NCBI GenBank assembly: GCA_016713225.1
Contig: JADJPO010000005.1
Span: 273,064-337,063, forward strand
Direction: 5' to 3'
Source of the DNA: Kineosporiaceae bacterium
GTDB taxonomy: Bacteria > Actinomycetota > Actinomycetes > Actinomycetales > Kineosporiaceae
Length of the DNA: 64,000 nucleotides
Part shown: positions 24,683-33,448 of the stretch, piece after piece
Layout of the letters: each line of letters opens with the position of its first letter
Position numbering within the stretch: the stretch's first letter is position 1
Position numbers and translations under genes: made by a program
The notes under the pieces: model-generated
Told to the model about the DNA's origin: nothing
Databases searched by the model: none
Seen by the model: the letters and a program-made list of their open reading frames with translations, nothing else

Positions 24683-25567
24683 TCAGCTCTCGAAGGAGTG
24701 TTCGGGGGCCGGGAACGTGCCGGCGCGGACGTCGTCCGCATAGGCCTTCGCGGCGTCCAGCATCACGTTGTGCAGGTCGGCGTACCGCTTGACGAACCGC
24801 GGCGCCTTGCCGGTGCGCAGGCCCATCATGTCCTGCCAGACCAGCACCTGGGCGTCGCAGTGCGGCCCGGCGCCGATGCCGATCGTGGGGATCTGCAGGG
24901 CCTTGGTGACCGCGGCGGCAGCGTCGTTGGGCACCATCTCGAGCACGATCGCGAACGCGCCGGCCTCTTGCAGCGCCAGGGCGTCGGCGACCATGCGATC
25001 GACGGCCTCCTCGCCGCGGCCCTGCACCCGGTAACCACCCAGACCGTGCTCGGCCTGCGGAGTGAAGCCGATGTGGCACATCACGGGGATGCCGGCACCG
25101 ACGATCGCCTCGACGCTGGGCGCCACGCGCCGTCCGCCCTCGAGCTTGACCGCGTGGGCCAGGCCCTCTTTCATCATGCGCATCGAACTGCCCAGCGCCT
25201 GGTCCGGGCCGGCCTGGTAGGAACCGAAGGGCAGGTCGGCGACCACCAGGCAGTGCCGGGCGCTGCGGGTGACGGCGCGCACCAGCGGCACCATCTCGTC
25301 GACGGTGATGGGCACCGTGGTCTCGTAGCCGTAGACGTTGTTGGCCGCCGAGTCGCCCACCAGCAACACCGGGATGCCGGCCTGCTCGAACACGGCCGCC
25401 GCGTACTGGTCGTAGGCGGTGAGCATGGCGAACTTCTCGCCGCGCTGCTTCATCTCGCGCAGGTGGTGGATCCGCACCCGACGCGGTGGCGGCACGGCTC
25501 CCGGGGCCGCGGCGTCCGGCACGACCACCCGCGCGCCGTAGGGGTTCGGTTGCTCGTTCTCACTCAT
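24683..25567 (-). CDS. panB: 3-methyl-2-oxobutanoate hydroxymethyltransferase
   Basis: A 294-aa enzyme of pantothenate synthesis: it transfers a hydroxymethyl group from methylene-tetrahydrofolate to 2-oxoisovalerate, giving ketopantoate. Family motifs are MLTAYDQYAAAVFEQAGIPVLLVGDSA, DLPFGSYQ, KLEGG, VMCHIGFTPQ, and VLEMVP (catalytic Glu). The start ATG at 25567 follows GGAGAAGG; an open frame continues upstream but is a shadow. A large inverted repeat lies between its start and nadE. Confidence 0.96.
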   Translation of the reverse strand: MSENEQPNPYGARVVVPDAAAPGAVPPPRRVRIHHLREMKQRGEKFAMLTAYDQYAAAVFEQAGIPVLLVGDSAANNVYGYETTVPITVDEMVPLVRAVTRSARHCLVVADLPFGSYQAGPDQALGSSMRMMKEGLAHAVKLEGGRRVAPSVEAIVGAGIPVMCHIGFTPQAEHGLGGYRVQGRGEEAVDRMVADALALQEAGAFAIVLEMVPNDAAAAVTKALQIPTIGIGAGPHCDAQVLVWQDMMGLRTGKAPRFVKRYADLHNVMLDAAKAYADDVRAGTFPAPEHSFES

Positions 25568-25591
25568 GCCTTCTCCAAAGGTTGCGTCCGA

Positions 25592-25694
25592 AACCTGCTC
25601 ATGCTCCGCTGGTGACTCGCCATGATCGGACATTTCGCCCAGATTCACGTCGTGGGCGGAGCATCGGCGGTCACCGGCGGAGCATGAGCAGGTT
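25592..25694. repeat. Long imperfect palindrome between nadE and panB
   Basis: Two 25-bp arms (25592-25616 and 25670-25694, one mismatch, beginning AACCTGCTCATGCTCCGC) enclose a 53-nt loop that carries extra GGCGGAGCAT copies. It could act as the nadE terminator or be a dispersed palindromic repeat. Confidence 0.8.
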
Positions 25695-25712
25695 GGGGGT
25701 GGGTGTTCGGGG

Positions 25713-27503
25713 TCAGGATTCGTGTTCGCGCCAGCGGCTGGTGATGGGTAGGCGGCGGTCGCGGCCGAAGGCGATGGGCGAGACCTTGGGGCCGGGGGCG
25801 GATTGGCGGCGCTTCCACTCGGCGCGGTCGACCATGGTGACGACAGCGTCGATCGTGGCCGGCTCGAAGCCGTCGGCCAGCAGTTCCGAGCGGCCGTGGG
25901 CACCCTCGACGTATCGCTCGAGGACGGCGTCCAACAGGTCGTAGGGAGGCAGCGAGTCCTGGTCCAGCTGCCCCGGGCGCAGTTCGGCCGAGGGCGCCTT
26001 GGTGATGCACGGTTCGGGGATCGGTGGCTTCTCGCCCCGGGCCACGGCGTCGGCGTTGCGCCAGCGAGCCAACGCCCACACATCGGTCTTGGGCACGTCC
26101 TTGACCGGGTTGTACCCGCCCACCGAATCGCCGTAGATGGTCGAGTACCCGACGGCCAGCTCCGATTTGTTGCCGGTGGTCAACGTGAGGTGGCCCTCCT
26201 GGTTCGACAACCCCATCAGGACGACGCCACGCACCCGGGCCTGCAGGTTCTCCTCCGCCAGGCCGGTCAGGCCCAGCGCGCTCAGGAAGGTCTCGACCAT
26301 CGGTGCGATCGGCACCACCCGGTAGTCCAGGCCCAGCCGCATCGCCAGGTCGGCGGCGTCGTCCTTGGAGTGCTCGCTCGAGTAGCTGCTCGGCATCGAG
26401 ACCCCGACGACGTTCTCCGCGCCGATCGCGTCCGCGGCGATGGCGGCCACCAGGGTCGAGTCGATGCCACCCGACAGCCCGAGCACCACCGAGCGGAACC
26501 CGTTCTTGCGCACGTAGTCCCGCAGGCCGACCACCAGGGCCCGGTACACCTCGGCGTCACCCTCGCGGTCGACGGCGAAGGTGGCCGGGGGTCGCAGCAT
26601 CGGGTCGGGGGAGTAGGGCGCGACGGCGTCCTCGCTGATCGTGACGTGCCGGACGCCGTCCACCACCGCGGGTGCCGCGTGCCCGGAGTCCGCCGGCAGG
26701 TCGAGGTCGACCACGAGCAGGTGCTCGTCGAACTGTGGGGCACGGGCCAGCACCTCACCACCGGCCGAGACCACGATCGAGTCGCCGTCGAAGACCAGGT
26801 CGTCCTGGCCCCCGACCATGTTCACGTAGGCCAGGGCGCACCCCGCCTGTGCGGCGCGGCGGGTGACCAACTCGCGACGCACGTCGTCCTTGTCGCGCTC
26901 GTAGGGCGAGCCGTTGAGCACCAGCAGGAGCTCGGCGCCGGCCGCGCGGGTGAGCGCCACCGGGCCGCCCTCCTGCCACAGGTCCTCGCAGATGGCGATC
27001 GCCACGTCGACGCCGCGCACCCGCGCCACGGTCAGGTCACGCCCGGGCACGAAGATCCGGAACTCGTCGAAGACGCCGTAGTTGGGCAGGTGGTGCTTGG
27101 CGTAGCGAGCCACCACCGCGCCCCCGACGCAGATCGCAGCGCAGTTCTGCGGCTCACCCTTGGGTACCCCGACCCGGACGGCGGGCGCCACGTTCTCGCC
27201 GTGACCGTCACCGTCGCGGTCGACCCGGTCGAGGTAGCCGACCACGACCGGCAGCTCGCCCAGCCCATCGGCGTCCAGGTCGGCGGCCAACTGCTCGACT
27301 GCGGCACGACTGGCGTCGACGAACGACGTGCGCAGGGCGAGGTCCTCGACCGGGTAGCCGGTCAGCACCATCTCGGGAAAGGCCACCAGGTGGGCCCCGG
27401 CCTCGGCGGCCCGGCGGGTCCAGGCCCGCACCAGGGCGGTGTTCCCGGCGAGGTCGCCGACGGTCGGGTTCACCTGGGCCAGGGCGAGGCGCAGTTGCGT
27501 CAT
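25713..27503 (-). CDS. nadE: Glutamine-dependent NAD+ synthetase
   Basis: A 596-aa two-domain enzyme. The N-terminal nitrilase-like glutaminase has the Glu-Lys-Cys triad in FPEMVLTGYP (Glu about 43), KHHLPNYGVFDE (Lys) and AICEDLWQEGG (Cys). The C-terminal ATP-pyrophosphatase synthetase has the loop LGLSGGIDSTLVA at about 345 and GNKSELAVGYSTIYGD. It amidates nicotinic acid adenine dinucleotide to NAD+ using glutamine. The ATG is placed by a -10 box at leaderless spacing. The length is normal and the gene complete. Confidence 0.97.
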   Translation of the reverse strand: MTQLRLALAQVNPTVGDLAGNTALVRAWTRRAAEAGAHLVAFPEMVLTGYPVEDLALRTSFVDASRAAVEQLAADLDADGLGELPVVVGYLDRVDRDGDGHGENVAPAVRVGVPKGEPQNCAAICVGGAVVARYAKHHLPNYGVFDEFRIFVPGRDLTVARVRGVDVAIAICEDLWQEGGPVALTRAAGAELLLVLNGSPYERDKDDVRRELVTRRAAQAGCALAYVNMVGGQDDLVFDGDSIVVSAGGEVLARAPQFDEHLLVVDLDLPADSGHAAPAVVDGVRHVTISEDAVAPYSPDPMLRPPATFAVDREGDAEVYRALVVGLRDYVRKNGFRSVVLGLSGGIDSTLVAAIAADAIGAENVVGVSMPSSYSSEHSKDDAADLAMRLGLDYRVVPIAPMVETFLSALGLTGLAEENLQARVRGVVLMGLSNQEGHLTLTTGNKSELAVGYSTIYGDSVGGYNPVKDVPKTDVWALARWRNADAVARGEKPPIPEPCITKAPSAELRPGQLDQDSLPPYDLLDAVLERYVEGAHGRSELLADGFEPATIDAVVTMVDRAEWKRRQSAPGPKVSPIAFGRDRRLPITSRWREHES

Positions 27504-27509
27504 GCTCCG

Positions 27510-27515
27510 AGCCTA
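27510..27515 (-). promoter_or_regulatory. Leaderless -10 box of nadE
   Basis: TAGGCT, six bases before the ATG at 27503. Confidence 0.6.
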
Positions 27516-27543
27516 CGGCGGGGGTGGTGGGCGGCGGAGCGGC

Positions 27544-27981
27544 TCAGCGCACGAAGCGCGGGGTGAGCGGCGGGTCCCAGGACTCGCCGGCGTTGGCCTT
27601 GACCGCCCCGAGGATGTGCACCACGAGCCCGAACACGCCGACGACGGCCGCCGTCAGGAAGCCGATCAGCACGAACATCAACGGCAGCGAGATCAGCAGT
27701 CCGATCCCCACGATGATCTGGACGTTGAGCGCGTTGGCGGCGTGACGGCGCACGAAGGCACTGCGGTCCTTGTAGAGCAGGTAGACCACGAGCGCCCCGA
27801 CGAAGCCGAGGAAACCGCTGCTGAGCACCCAGGCGGCCAAGGTGATCAGGTGGGCGAGCATGCCCCACTGCCGCTCCTCGGCCGGGCTCAGCGCCGTGCC
27901 CGGGGTGGGGCCCCCGGGGGAGGCGTCGCCGGGATAGGACGAGTAGCCCTCGTAGGGGCCGGGTGGTGGGCTCTGGCTCAT
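27544..27981 (-). CDS. DUF4870 (Tic20-like) membrane protein
   Basis: A 145-aa protein with a Pro/Gly/Tyr-rich N-terminus and then the DUF4870 core: ERQWGMLAHLITLAAWV, a first hydrophobic hairpin, LLYKDRSAFVRRHAANALNVQI, and two further membrane segments ending HILGAVKANAGESW. The conserved 'R.HA..ALN.Q' motif identifies the family. Its biochemical role is not known. It is divergent from glnA2, and a TAGGCT about 50 bp upstream is a candidate -10. Confidence 0.9.
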   Translation of the reverse strand: MSQSPPPGPYEGYSSYPGDASPGGPTPGTALSPAEERQWGMLAHLITLAAWVLSSGFLGFVGALVVYLLYKDRSAFVRRHAANALNVQIIVGIGLLISLPLMFVLIGFLTAAVVGVFGLVVHILGAVKANAGESWDPPLTPRFVR

Positions 27982-28149
27982 GGTGAACGACCGTCTCCGC
28001 TGGCAGGGTGGGAGCTGATGACTACAGCCTAGAACCGGGGGATGTCCACGTCGCGACCATCGGCGCGCGGGGCGTCACACGCCGGTAACCCGCCCTGGCC
28101 TAGCCTGGGGGACAGCAGGTGTTCCGTCGGTCACGAGGAGACGTGGGCA

Positions 28150-29520
28150 GTGGACAGACAGCAGGAGTTCGTGCTTCGCACGCTCGAGGAGCGCGACATC
28201 CGTTTCGTGCGCCTGTGGTTCACCGACGTCCTCGGCACACTCAAATCCGTGGCGGTGGCGCCGGCCGAGCTCGAGGGCGCCTTCGCCGAGGGCATCGGCT
28301 TCGACGGCTCGGCGATCCAGGGGCTGGCCCGGGTCTACGAGGCCGACATGCTGGTGCGTCCCGACCCGTCGACCTTCGCCGTCCTGCCCTGGCGCGGTGA
28401 CCACCAGGGCACCGGGCGCATGTTCTGCGACATCCTCACCCCGGACGGCGAGCACACCCTCGCCGATCCGAGGTACGTCCTGAAGCGTTCACTCGAGAAG
28501 GCCGCCGGGCACGGGCTGACCTTCTACACCCACCCCGAGATCGAGTTCTACCTGCTCAAGGACGAGCCCGGCCCGGGCCGGGTGCCGGTTCCGGTCGACC
28601 AGGCCGGCTACTTCGACCACGTGGCGCGCGGTACCACCCACGACTTCCGGCGGGCGGCGATCAGCGTCCTCGAGAGCATGGGCATCTCGGTGGAGTTCAG
28701 CCACCACGAGGGCGGCCCGGGCCAGAACGAGATCGACCTGCGCTACGCCGATGCGCTCAGCACGGCCGACAACATCATGACCTTCCGTACCGTGATCAAG
28801 GAGGTGGCGTTGGAGCAGGGCGTCTACGCCACCTTCATGCCCCGCCCGTTCGCCGATCACCCCGGTTCGGGGATGCACACTCACCTGTCGCTGTTCGAGG
28901 GCGACCGCAACGCCTTCCACGAGGCGGGCTCGGAATACCAGCTGAGCAAGGTGGCCCGGCACTTCATCGCCGGGTTGCTGGTGCACGCCGCCGAGATCAC
29001 CGCGGTCACCAACCAGTGGGTGAACTCCTACAAGCGGCTGTGGGGCGGGGTCGGCTCGTTGCCGCCCGAGGCCGGCCGCGGCAACGAGGCACCGGCCTAC
29101 GTCTGCTGGGGGCACAACAACCGCTCGGCGCTGATCCGGGTGCCGATGTACAAGCCGGGCAAGGACAACTCGACGCGCATCGAGTACCGCTCCCTGGACC
29201 CGGCCTGCAACCCCTACCTGGCGTACGCGGTGATCCTGGCCGCCGGGTTGAAGGGCATCGAGGAGTCCTACGAGCTGCCCGACGGCGCCGAGGACGACGT
29301 GTGGGCGCTGACCGACGCCGAGCGCCGGGCGTTGGGCATCAAGCCGCTGCCGAGCAACCTCGAGGCGGCCATCGAGCTCATGCAACGGTCCGAGTTGGTC
29401 GCCGAGACCCTCGGTGAGGGCCTGTTCGACTTCTTCCTGCGCAACAAGCGCCAGGAGTGGGCCGACTATCGCCGTCAGGTCACGCCGTACGAACTGGACC
29501 GCTACCTTCCGATGCTGTGA
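28150..29520 (+). CDS. glnA2: Glutamine synthetase-like enzyme, GlnA2 type
   Basis: A 456-aa glutamine synthetase fold: beta-grasp N-terminus (RFVRLWFTDVLGTLKSV), EGIGFDGSAIQGL, metal ligands in HPEIEFYLL and HHEGGPGQNEIDL, HTHLSLFEG, and NNRSALIRVP. In place of the adenylylation motif (DLYxLPPEE) it has AEDDVWALTDAERRALG, so it should not be regulated by GlnE. Streptomyces GlnA2 acts as a gamma-glutamylpolyamine synthetase, so the substrate here may be a polyamine rather than ammonia. The GTG start at 28150 has GAGGAG upstream, and the upstream open frame is ignored. A GTGA overlap couples it to the amidotransferase. Confidence 0.9.
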   Translation: MDRQQEFVLRTLEERDIRFVRLWFTDVLGTLKSVAVAPAELEGAFAEGIGFDGSAIQGLARVYEADMLVRPDPSTFAVLPWRGDHQGTGRMFCDILTPDGEHTLADPRYVLKRSLEKAAGHGLTFYTHPEIEFYLLKDEPGPGRVPVPVDQAGYFDHVARGTTHDFRRAAISVLESMGISVEFSHHEGGPGQNEIDLRYADALSTADNIMTFRTVIKEVALEQGVYATFMPRPFADHPGSGMHTHLSLFEGDRNAFHEAGSEYQLSKVARHFIAGLLVHAAEITAVTNQWVNSYKRLWGGVGSLPPEAGRGNEAPAYVCWGHNNRSALIRVPMYKPGKDNSTRIEYRSLDPACNPYLAYAVILAAGLKGIEESYELPDGAEDDVWALTDAERRALGIKPLPSNLEAAIELMQRSELVAETLGEGLFDFFLRNKRQEWADYRRQVTPYELDRYLPML

Positions 29521-30254
29521 CCGCTGTTCCCGCTGCCGGCCCACGACTGCTGGTCATCGAGCACGAGCCGCACGCCGGGCTCGGTCGCCTCGGTGACCTC
29601 GACGGGTCGGCCCTCGACCGACGTCGTCCCGATCTGGGTGACGATCTGCCGCCGGACCTGTCCGGCCACGACGCGCTGGTGGTGCTCGGCGGCTCGATGG
29701 CGGCGTGGGAGGACGACGTCGCCCCCTGGCTGCCGCACACTCGCCGGCTGCTCGCCGAGGCCGTCGAGCGGGGGGTGCCGACCTTGGGCATCTGCCTGGG
29801 TGCGCAGCTGCTCGCCCTGGCCACCGGCGGCGAGGTCGATCGCGGCGGCAACGGTCTCGAGGTCGGCCGGGTCGAGATCCGGGCGTTGGACGCCGCCGCG
29901 GACGACGCGCTGCTCGGGCCGGTGGTCCGGCGCTTCGGGGAGACCTTCGCCGTGGCTCACTGGCACCAGGACGCCGTCCTGCGGCTGCCGGCAGGTGCCG
30001 TGCCGCTGGCCGTCGGCGAGCGCTACCCGCATCAGGCGTTCCGGCTCGGATCGGCGGCCTGGGGGCTGCAGTACCACCCCGAGGTCAGCGTCGAGGACTG
30101 GGCGGACTGGATGGTGGACTTTCACGGGGCGCTGCACCCCGAGGGGCTGCACCCCGAGGAGGTCCAACGGGAGATGAGCGCGGCCGAGGACCACTTCGTC
30201 ACGTTGGCCGAGGTCCATGCCGCGGCGTTCGTGTCGGTGTGCCGCGCTCGTTGA
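29517..30254 (+). CDS. Class I glutamine amidotransferase-like protein
   Basis: A 245-aa class I GATase domain. The nucleophile is Cys93 in GICLGAQLLAL, with His187/Glu189 in GLQYHPEVSVEDW, and the oxyanion region is LVVLGGSMAAWED. GTG overlaps the glnA2 stop (GTGA), so the two are co-translated. Free-standing members hydrolyse glutamine or gamma-glutamyl amides (PuuD-like). Placed directly behind a GlnA2-type enzyme, hydrolysis of gamma-glutamylpolyamines is a reasonable inference, but the substrate is not shown by the sequence. Confidence 0.88.
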   Translation: MTAVPAAGPRLLVIEHEPHAGLGRLGDLDGSALDRRRPDLGDDLPPDLSGHDALVVLGGSMAAWEDDVAPWLPHTRRLLAEAVERGVPTLGICLGAQLLALATGGEVDRGGNGLEVGRVEIRALDAAADDALLGPVVRRFGETFAVAHWHQDAVLRLPAGAVPLAVGERYPHQAFRLGSAAWGLQYHPEVSVEDWADWMVDFHGALHPEGLHPEEVQREMSAAEDHFVTLAEVHAAAFVSVCRAR

Positions 30255-30292
30255 GGTGAGCCGCGCCATGCCCGGCTGTCGGGGGTGCTGGC

Positions 30293-30298
30293 TACCCT
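30293..30298 (+). promoter_or_regulatory. Leaderless -10 box of glnE
   Basis: TACCCT, six bases before the GTG at 30305. Confidence 0.6.
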
Positions 30299-30304
30299 GA
30301 GGCC

Positions 30305-33300
30305 GTGCCCGCAACCCCGCGTTCGTCGTCCCTGGCCGCACGCCTGGCGCGGTTGTCCTTCGCGCAGCCGGATCGGGCCGAGGTCTTGCTGGCCGATCCC
30401 GCGTTGGCCGGGCTGATCGACCCGCTGGAGGACCTGTTCGACGACGGCGTGCTCAGCGCTCTGGGTGAGGCCCCCGACCCCGACAGCGCGCTGCTCGCCC
30501 TGGTCCGCATGCTCGAGGAGTTGGGCCGGACCTCGCCGGCCGGCACCCGTTCGGTGTCCTCGCGGGTGCACCACGACGCCCATCCCGCTGCGCTGCTGGC
30601 GGCGGTGCGCTCCGGTGGCCCCGCGCGCGACCGGCTGCTCGCCGTCCTGGGTGCCTCGCACGCCCTGGGTGATCACCTCACGCGTCACCCCGAGCACTGG
30701 ACGGTGCTGCGCGAGGTCGAGCCCGCCTCACCCGAGCAGATGCGGGCCGAGCTGTTGGCCGCCGTGGGGGCGCGGGCCGAGGACGACGAACCGGTGGCGA
30801 CGCTGCCGCTCACCGCTGCGACGGACGCGTTGCGGGTGGCCTACCGACGCCGGCTGCTCGCCATCGCCGGGCGCGACCTGGTCGCGCACGACCCGGCGAC
30901 GGCGTTGCCCGAGGTGGCCCGTGATCTGGCCGACCTGGCTGCCGCAGCGCTCGAGAGCGCTCTGGCCGTGGCCCGTCGCGAGCTGCCCGACGGGGCCGAG
31001 CCCTGCCGGCTGGCGGTGATCGGCATGGGTAAGTGCGGTGGCCGTGAGCTCAACTACGTCAGTGACGTCGACGTGATCTACGTGGCCGAACCGGTCGAGG
31101 GCGGCGACGAGGCAGCGGCGATGGCCACCGGCTCGAAACTGGCGGCCGCCCTCGCGCGGGTGTGCTCGGCCTCCACACCCGAGGGCACGTTGTGGCCGGT
31201 GGACGCCGCGCTGCGGCCCGAGGGCAAGGCCGGCCCACTGGTGCGCACCGTGGCCAGCCATGTCAGCTACTACCAGCGGTGGGCGCAGACCTGGGAGTTC
31301 CAGGCGCTCCTCAAGGCCCGCGTGGTGGCCGGTGACCGGGCACTCGGCGAGCAGTATCTGGAGGCCTTGGCGCCGATGATCTGGCGGGCCGCCGAGCGCA
31401 CCAACTTCGTCGAGGACGTGCAGGCGATGCGGCGCCGGGTCGAGTCCCACGTCGGTGCCAAAGTGGCCGACCGGCAACTGAAACTGGGTCCGGGTGGGCT
31501 GCGCGACGTCGAGTTCAGCGTGCAGTTGCTGCAACTCGTGCACGGCCGGATCGACCCGCGATTGCGCACCGGCAACACCCTCGAGGGGCTCGAGGCGCTC
31601 AGCGCCTACGGCTACGTCGGCCGGGACGACGCGGCCGAGCTCGACCGTGCCTACCGGTTCTTGCGCACCCTCGAACACCGGATCCAGCTGCATCGGCTGC
31701 GGCGCACCCACGTCGTCCCGGACTCCGCGACCGAACTGCGCTGGATCGGGCGCTCGTTCGGCTACCGGCGCAAGCCGGCCGATGAACTGCAGCAGACCTG
31801 GCGCCTGCACGCACGCGAGGTGCGCCGGCTGCACGAGAAGCTGTTCTACCGGCCGCTGCTGGCGGCGGCGGCACGGCTGACCACCGACGAGGTGCGCCTG
31901 ACCCCCGAGGCGGCCAATGCCCGGCTGGCAGCGCTCGGCTATCGCGACCCGGCCGGCGCGATGCGGCACCTGTCCGCCCTCACCGCGGGCGTGAGCCGCC
32001 GGGCAGCGATCCAGCGCCAGTTGCTGCCGGTGATGCTCGGGTGGTTCGCCGACGGTGCCGACCCGGACGCCGGACTGCTGGGATTCCGTCGCGTCAGTGA
32101 CGACCTGGGCACGACCCATTGGTACCTGAAGATGCTGCGTGACTCCGGTGCCGCAGCCGAGCGCATGGCCCGGGTGCTGGCCTCGGGCCAGTTCGTGACC
32201 CAGATGTTGCAGCGGGGTCCCGAGTCGGTCGCCATGTTCGGTGACGACAGCGAGCTGGTGCCGCGCTCGCGGTTGGCGACCGTGGCGGCCATGCGGCGCG
32301 CCGTGGACCGGCACGCCGGTGAGGCGTCGAAGGCCGCGCTGGAGAACGCGGCCGGGGCGGCGCGCGGCGTCCGGCGGCGTGAACTGCTGCGCACCGCGAT
32401 CGCCGACCTGGCGGGCCTGATCGATCTCGATCAGGTGGGCTGGGCGTTGTCGGACGTCGCGGTGGCGACCATCGACGGTGTGCTGCACGCGGCCTCCGAG
32501 CACGTCGCCCGCAGCTACGGCGGCACGTTGCCCACTCGCATGCTGGTGGTCGGCATGGGGCGCCTGGGCGGTGGCGAGCAGGGGTATGGCAGCGATGCCG
32601 ATGTGATGTTCGTGCACGCACCGCTGGAGGGGGCTGACGAGCGGTCGGCCCATGACGCCGCCATGGCGGTGGCGGGCGAGCTCCGCCGGCTGCTGATCGC
32701 CCCGGGGCCCGATCCGGCGCTCGACGTGGACGCCGACCTGCGACCCGAGGGACGCAACGGCCCTCTCGTGCGCACGCTGGAGTCCTACGGCGAGTACTAC
32801 CGGCGCTGGTCGCTCACCTGGGAGGCCCAGGCACTGACCCGCGCCGTGCCCATCGCGGGTGACGAGGCTCTGGCGCAGGCCTTCGTCGAGATGATCGACC
32901 CGCTGCGCTGGCCGGCCGACGGGTTGGACGACGCGGCGGTGCGTGAGATCCGCCGGATCAAGGCCCGGGTGGAGTCCGAACGGTTGCCGCGCGGCGCGGA
33001 CCCGCTGCGCCATCTCAAACTGGGCCGCGGCGGGCTGGCCGACGTGGAGTGGACCGTACAACTGCTGCAGTTGCAGCACGCGGGGTCGGTGCCTGCACTG
33101 CGCAACGCCTCGACGGTGGCCGGGCTGATCGCCGCGGTCGCCGCCGGGCTGCTCGATGCCGAGGACGGCGAGACGTTGCTGGCAGCCTGGCGACTGGCCT
33201 CCCGGGTGCGCAACGCCACGGTGCTGTGGCGTGGGCGGCCCTCGGACGCCTTCCCGACCAAGCGCATCGAGCTGGACGGGGTGGCCCGCATCGTCGGGTA

Positions 33301-33391
33301 CCCGCCGGGGTCGGTCGCCCAGCTCGACGAGGACTACCAACGCACCACGCGTCGCGCACGTTCGGTGGTGGAACGCGTCTTCTACGGCTGA
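30305..33391 (+). CDS. glnE: Bifunctional glutamine-synthetase adenylyltransferase/deadenylase
   Basis: A 1028-aa protein that adenylylates and de-adenylylates glutamine synthetase in response to nitrogen status. There are two nucleotidyltransferase domains: the N-terminal (deadenylylating) one with GMGKCGGRELNYVSDVDVIY near residue 240, and the C-terminal (adenylylating) one with GMGRLGGGEQGYGSDADVMF near 748. Each is followed by a helical linker (LGPGGLRDVEFSVQLLQL and LGRGGLADVEWTVQLLQLQ). The target should be the GlnA at 59-60 kb, which has the modified tyrosine. The GTG start is supported by a leaderless -10 box. Confidence 0.97.
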   Translation: MPATPRSSSLAARLARLSFAQPDRAEVLLADPALAGLIDPLEDLFDDGVLSALGEAPDPDSALLALVRMLEELGRTSPAGTRSVSSRVHHDAHPAALLAAVRSGGPARDRLLAVLGASHALGDHLTRHPEHWTVLREVEPASPEQMRAELLAAVGARAEDDEPVATLPLTAATDALRVAYRRRLLAIAGRDLVAHDPATALPEVARDLADLAAAALESALAVARRELPDGAEPCRLAVIGMGKCGGRELNYVSDVDVIYVAEPVEGGDEAAAMATGSKLAAALARVCSASTPEGTLWPVDAALRPEGKAGPLVRTVASHVSYYQRWAQTWEFQALLKARVVAGDRALGEQYLEALAPMIWRAAERTNFVEDVQAMRRRVESHVGAKVADRQLKLGPGGLRDVEFSVQLLQLVHGRIDPRLRTGNTLEGLEALSAYGYVGRDDAAELDRAYRFLRTLEHRIQLHRLRRTHVVPDSATELRWIGRSFGYRRKPADELQQTWRLHAREVRRLHEKLFYRPLLAAAARLTTDEVRLTPEAANARLAALGYRDPAGAMRHLSALTAGVSRRAAIQRQLLPVMLGWFADGADPDAGLLGFRRVSDDLGTTHWYLKMLRDSGAAAERMARVLASGQFVTQMLQRGPESVAMFGDDSELVPRSRLATVAAMRRAVDRHAGEASKAALENAAGAARGVRRRELLRTAIADLAGLIDLDQVGWALSDVAVATIDGVLHAASEHVARSYGGTLPTRMLVVGMGRLGGGEQGYGSDADVMFVHAPLEGADERSAHDAAMAVAGELRRLLIAPGPDPALDVDADLRPEGRNGPLVRTLESYGEYYRRWSLTWEAQALTRAVPIAGDEALAQAFVEMIDPLRWPADGLDDAAVREIRRIKARVESERLPRGADPLRHLKLGRGGLADVEWTVQLLQLQHAGSVPALRNASTVAGLIAAVAAGLLDAEDGETLLAAWRLASRVRNATVLWRGRPSDAFPTKRIELDGVARIVGYPPGSVAQLDEDYQRTTRRARSVVERVFYG

Positions 33392-33448
33392 TTCGGACGC
33401 GTCAGCACTCCCGTCGTACCGGGTGAGCAGCTCTGGCACTGTAGGACG

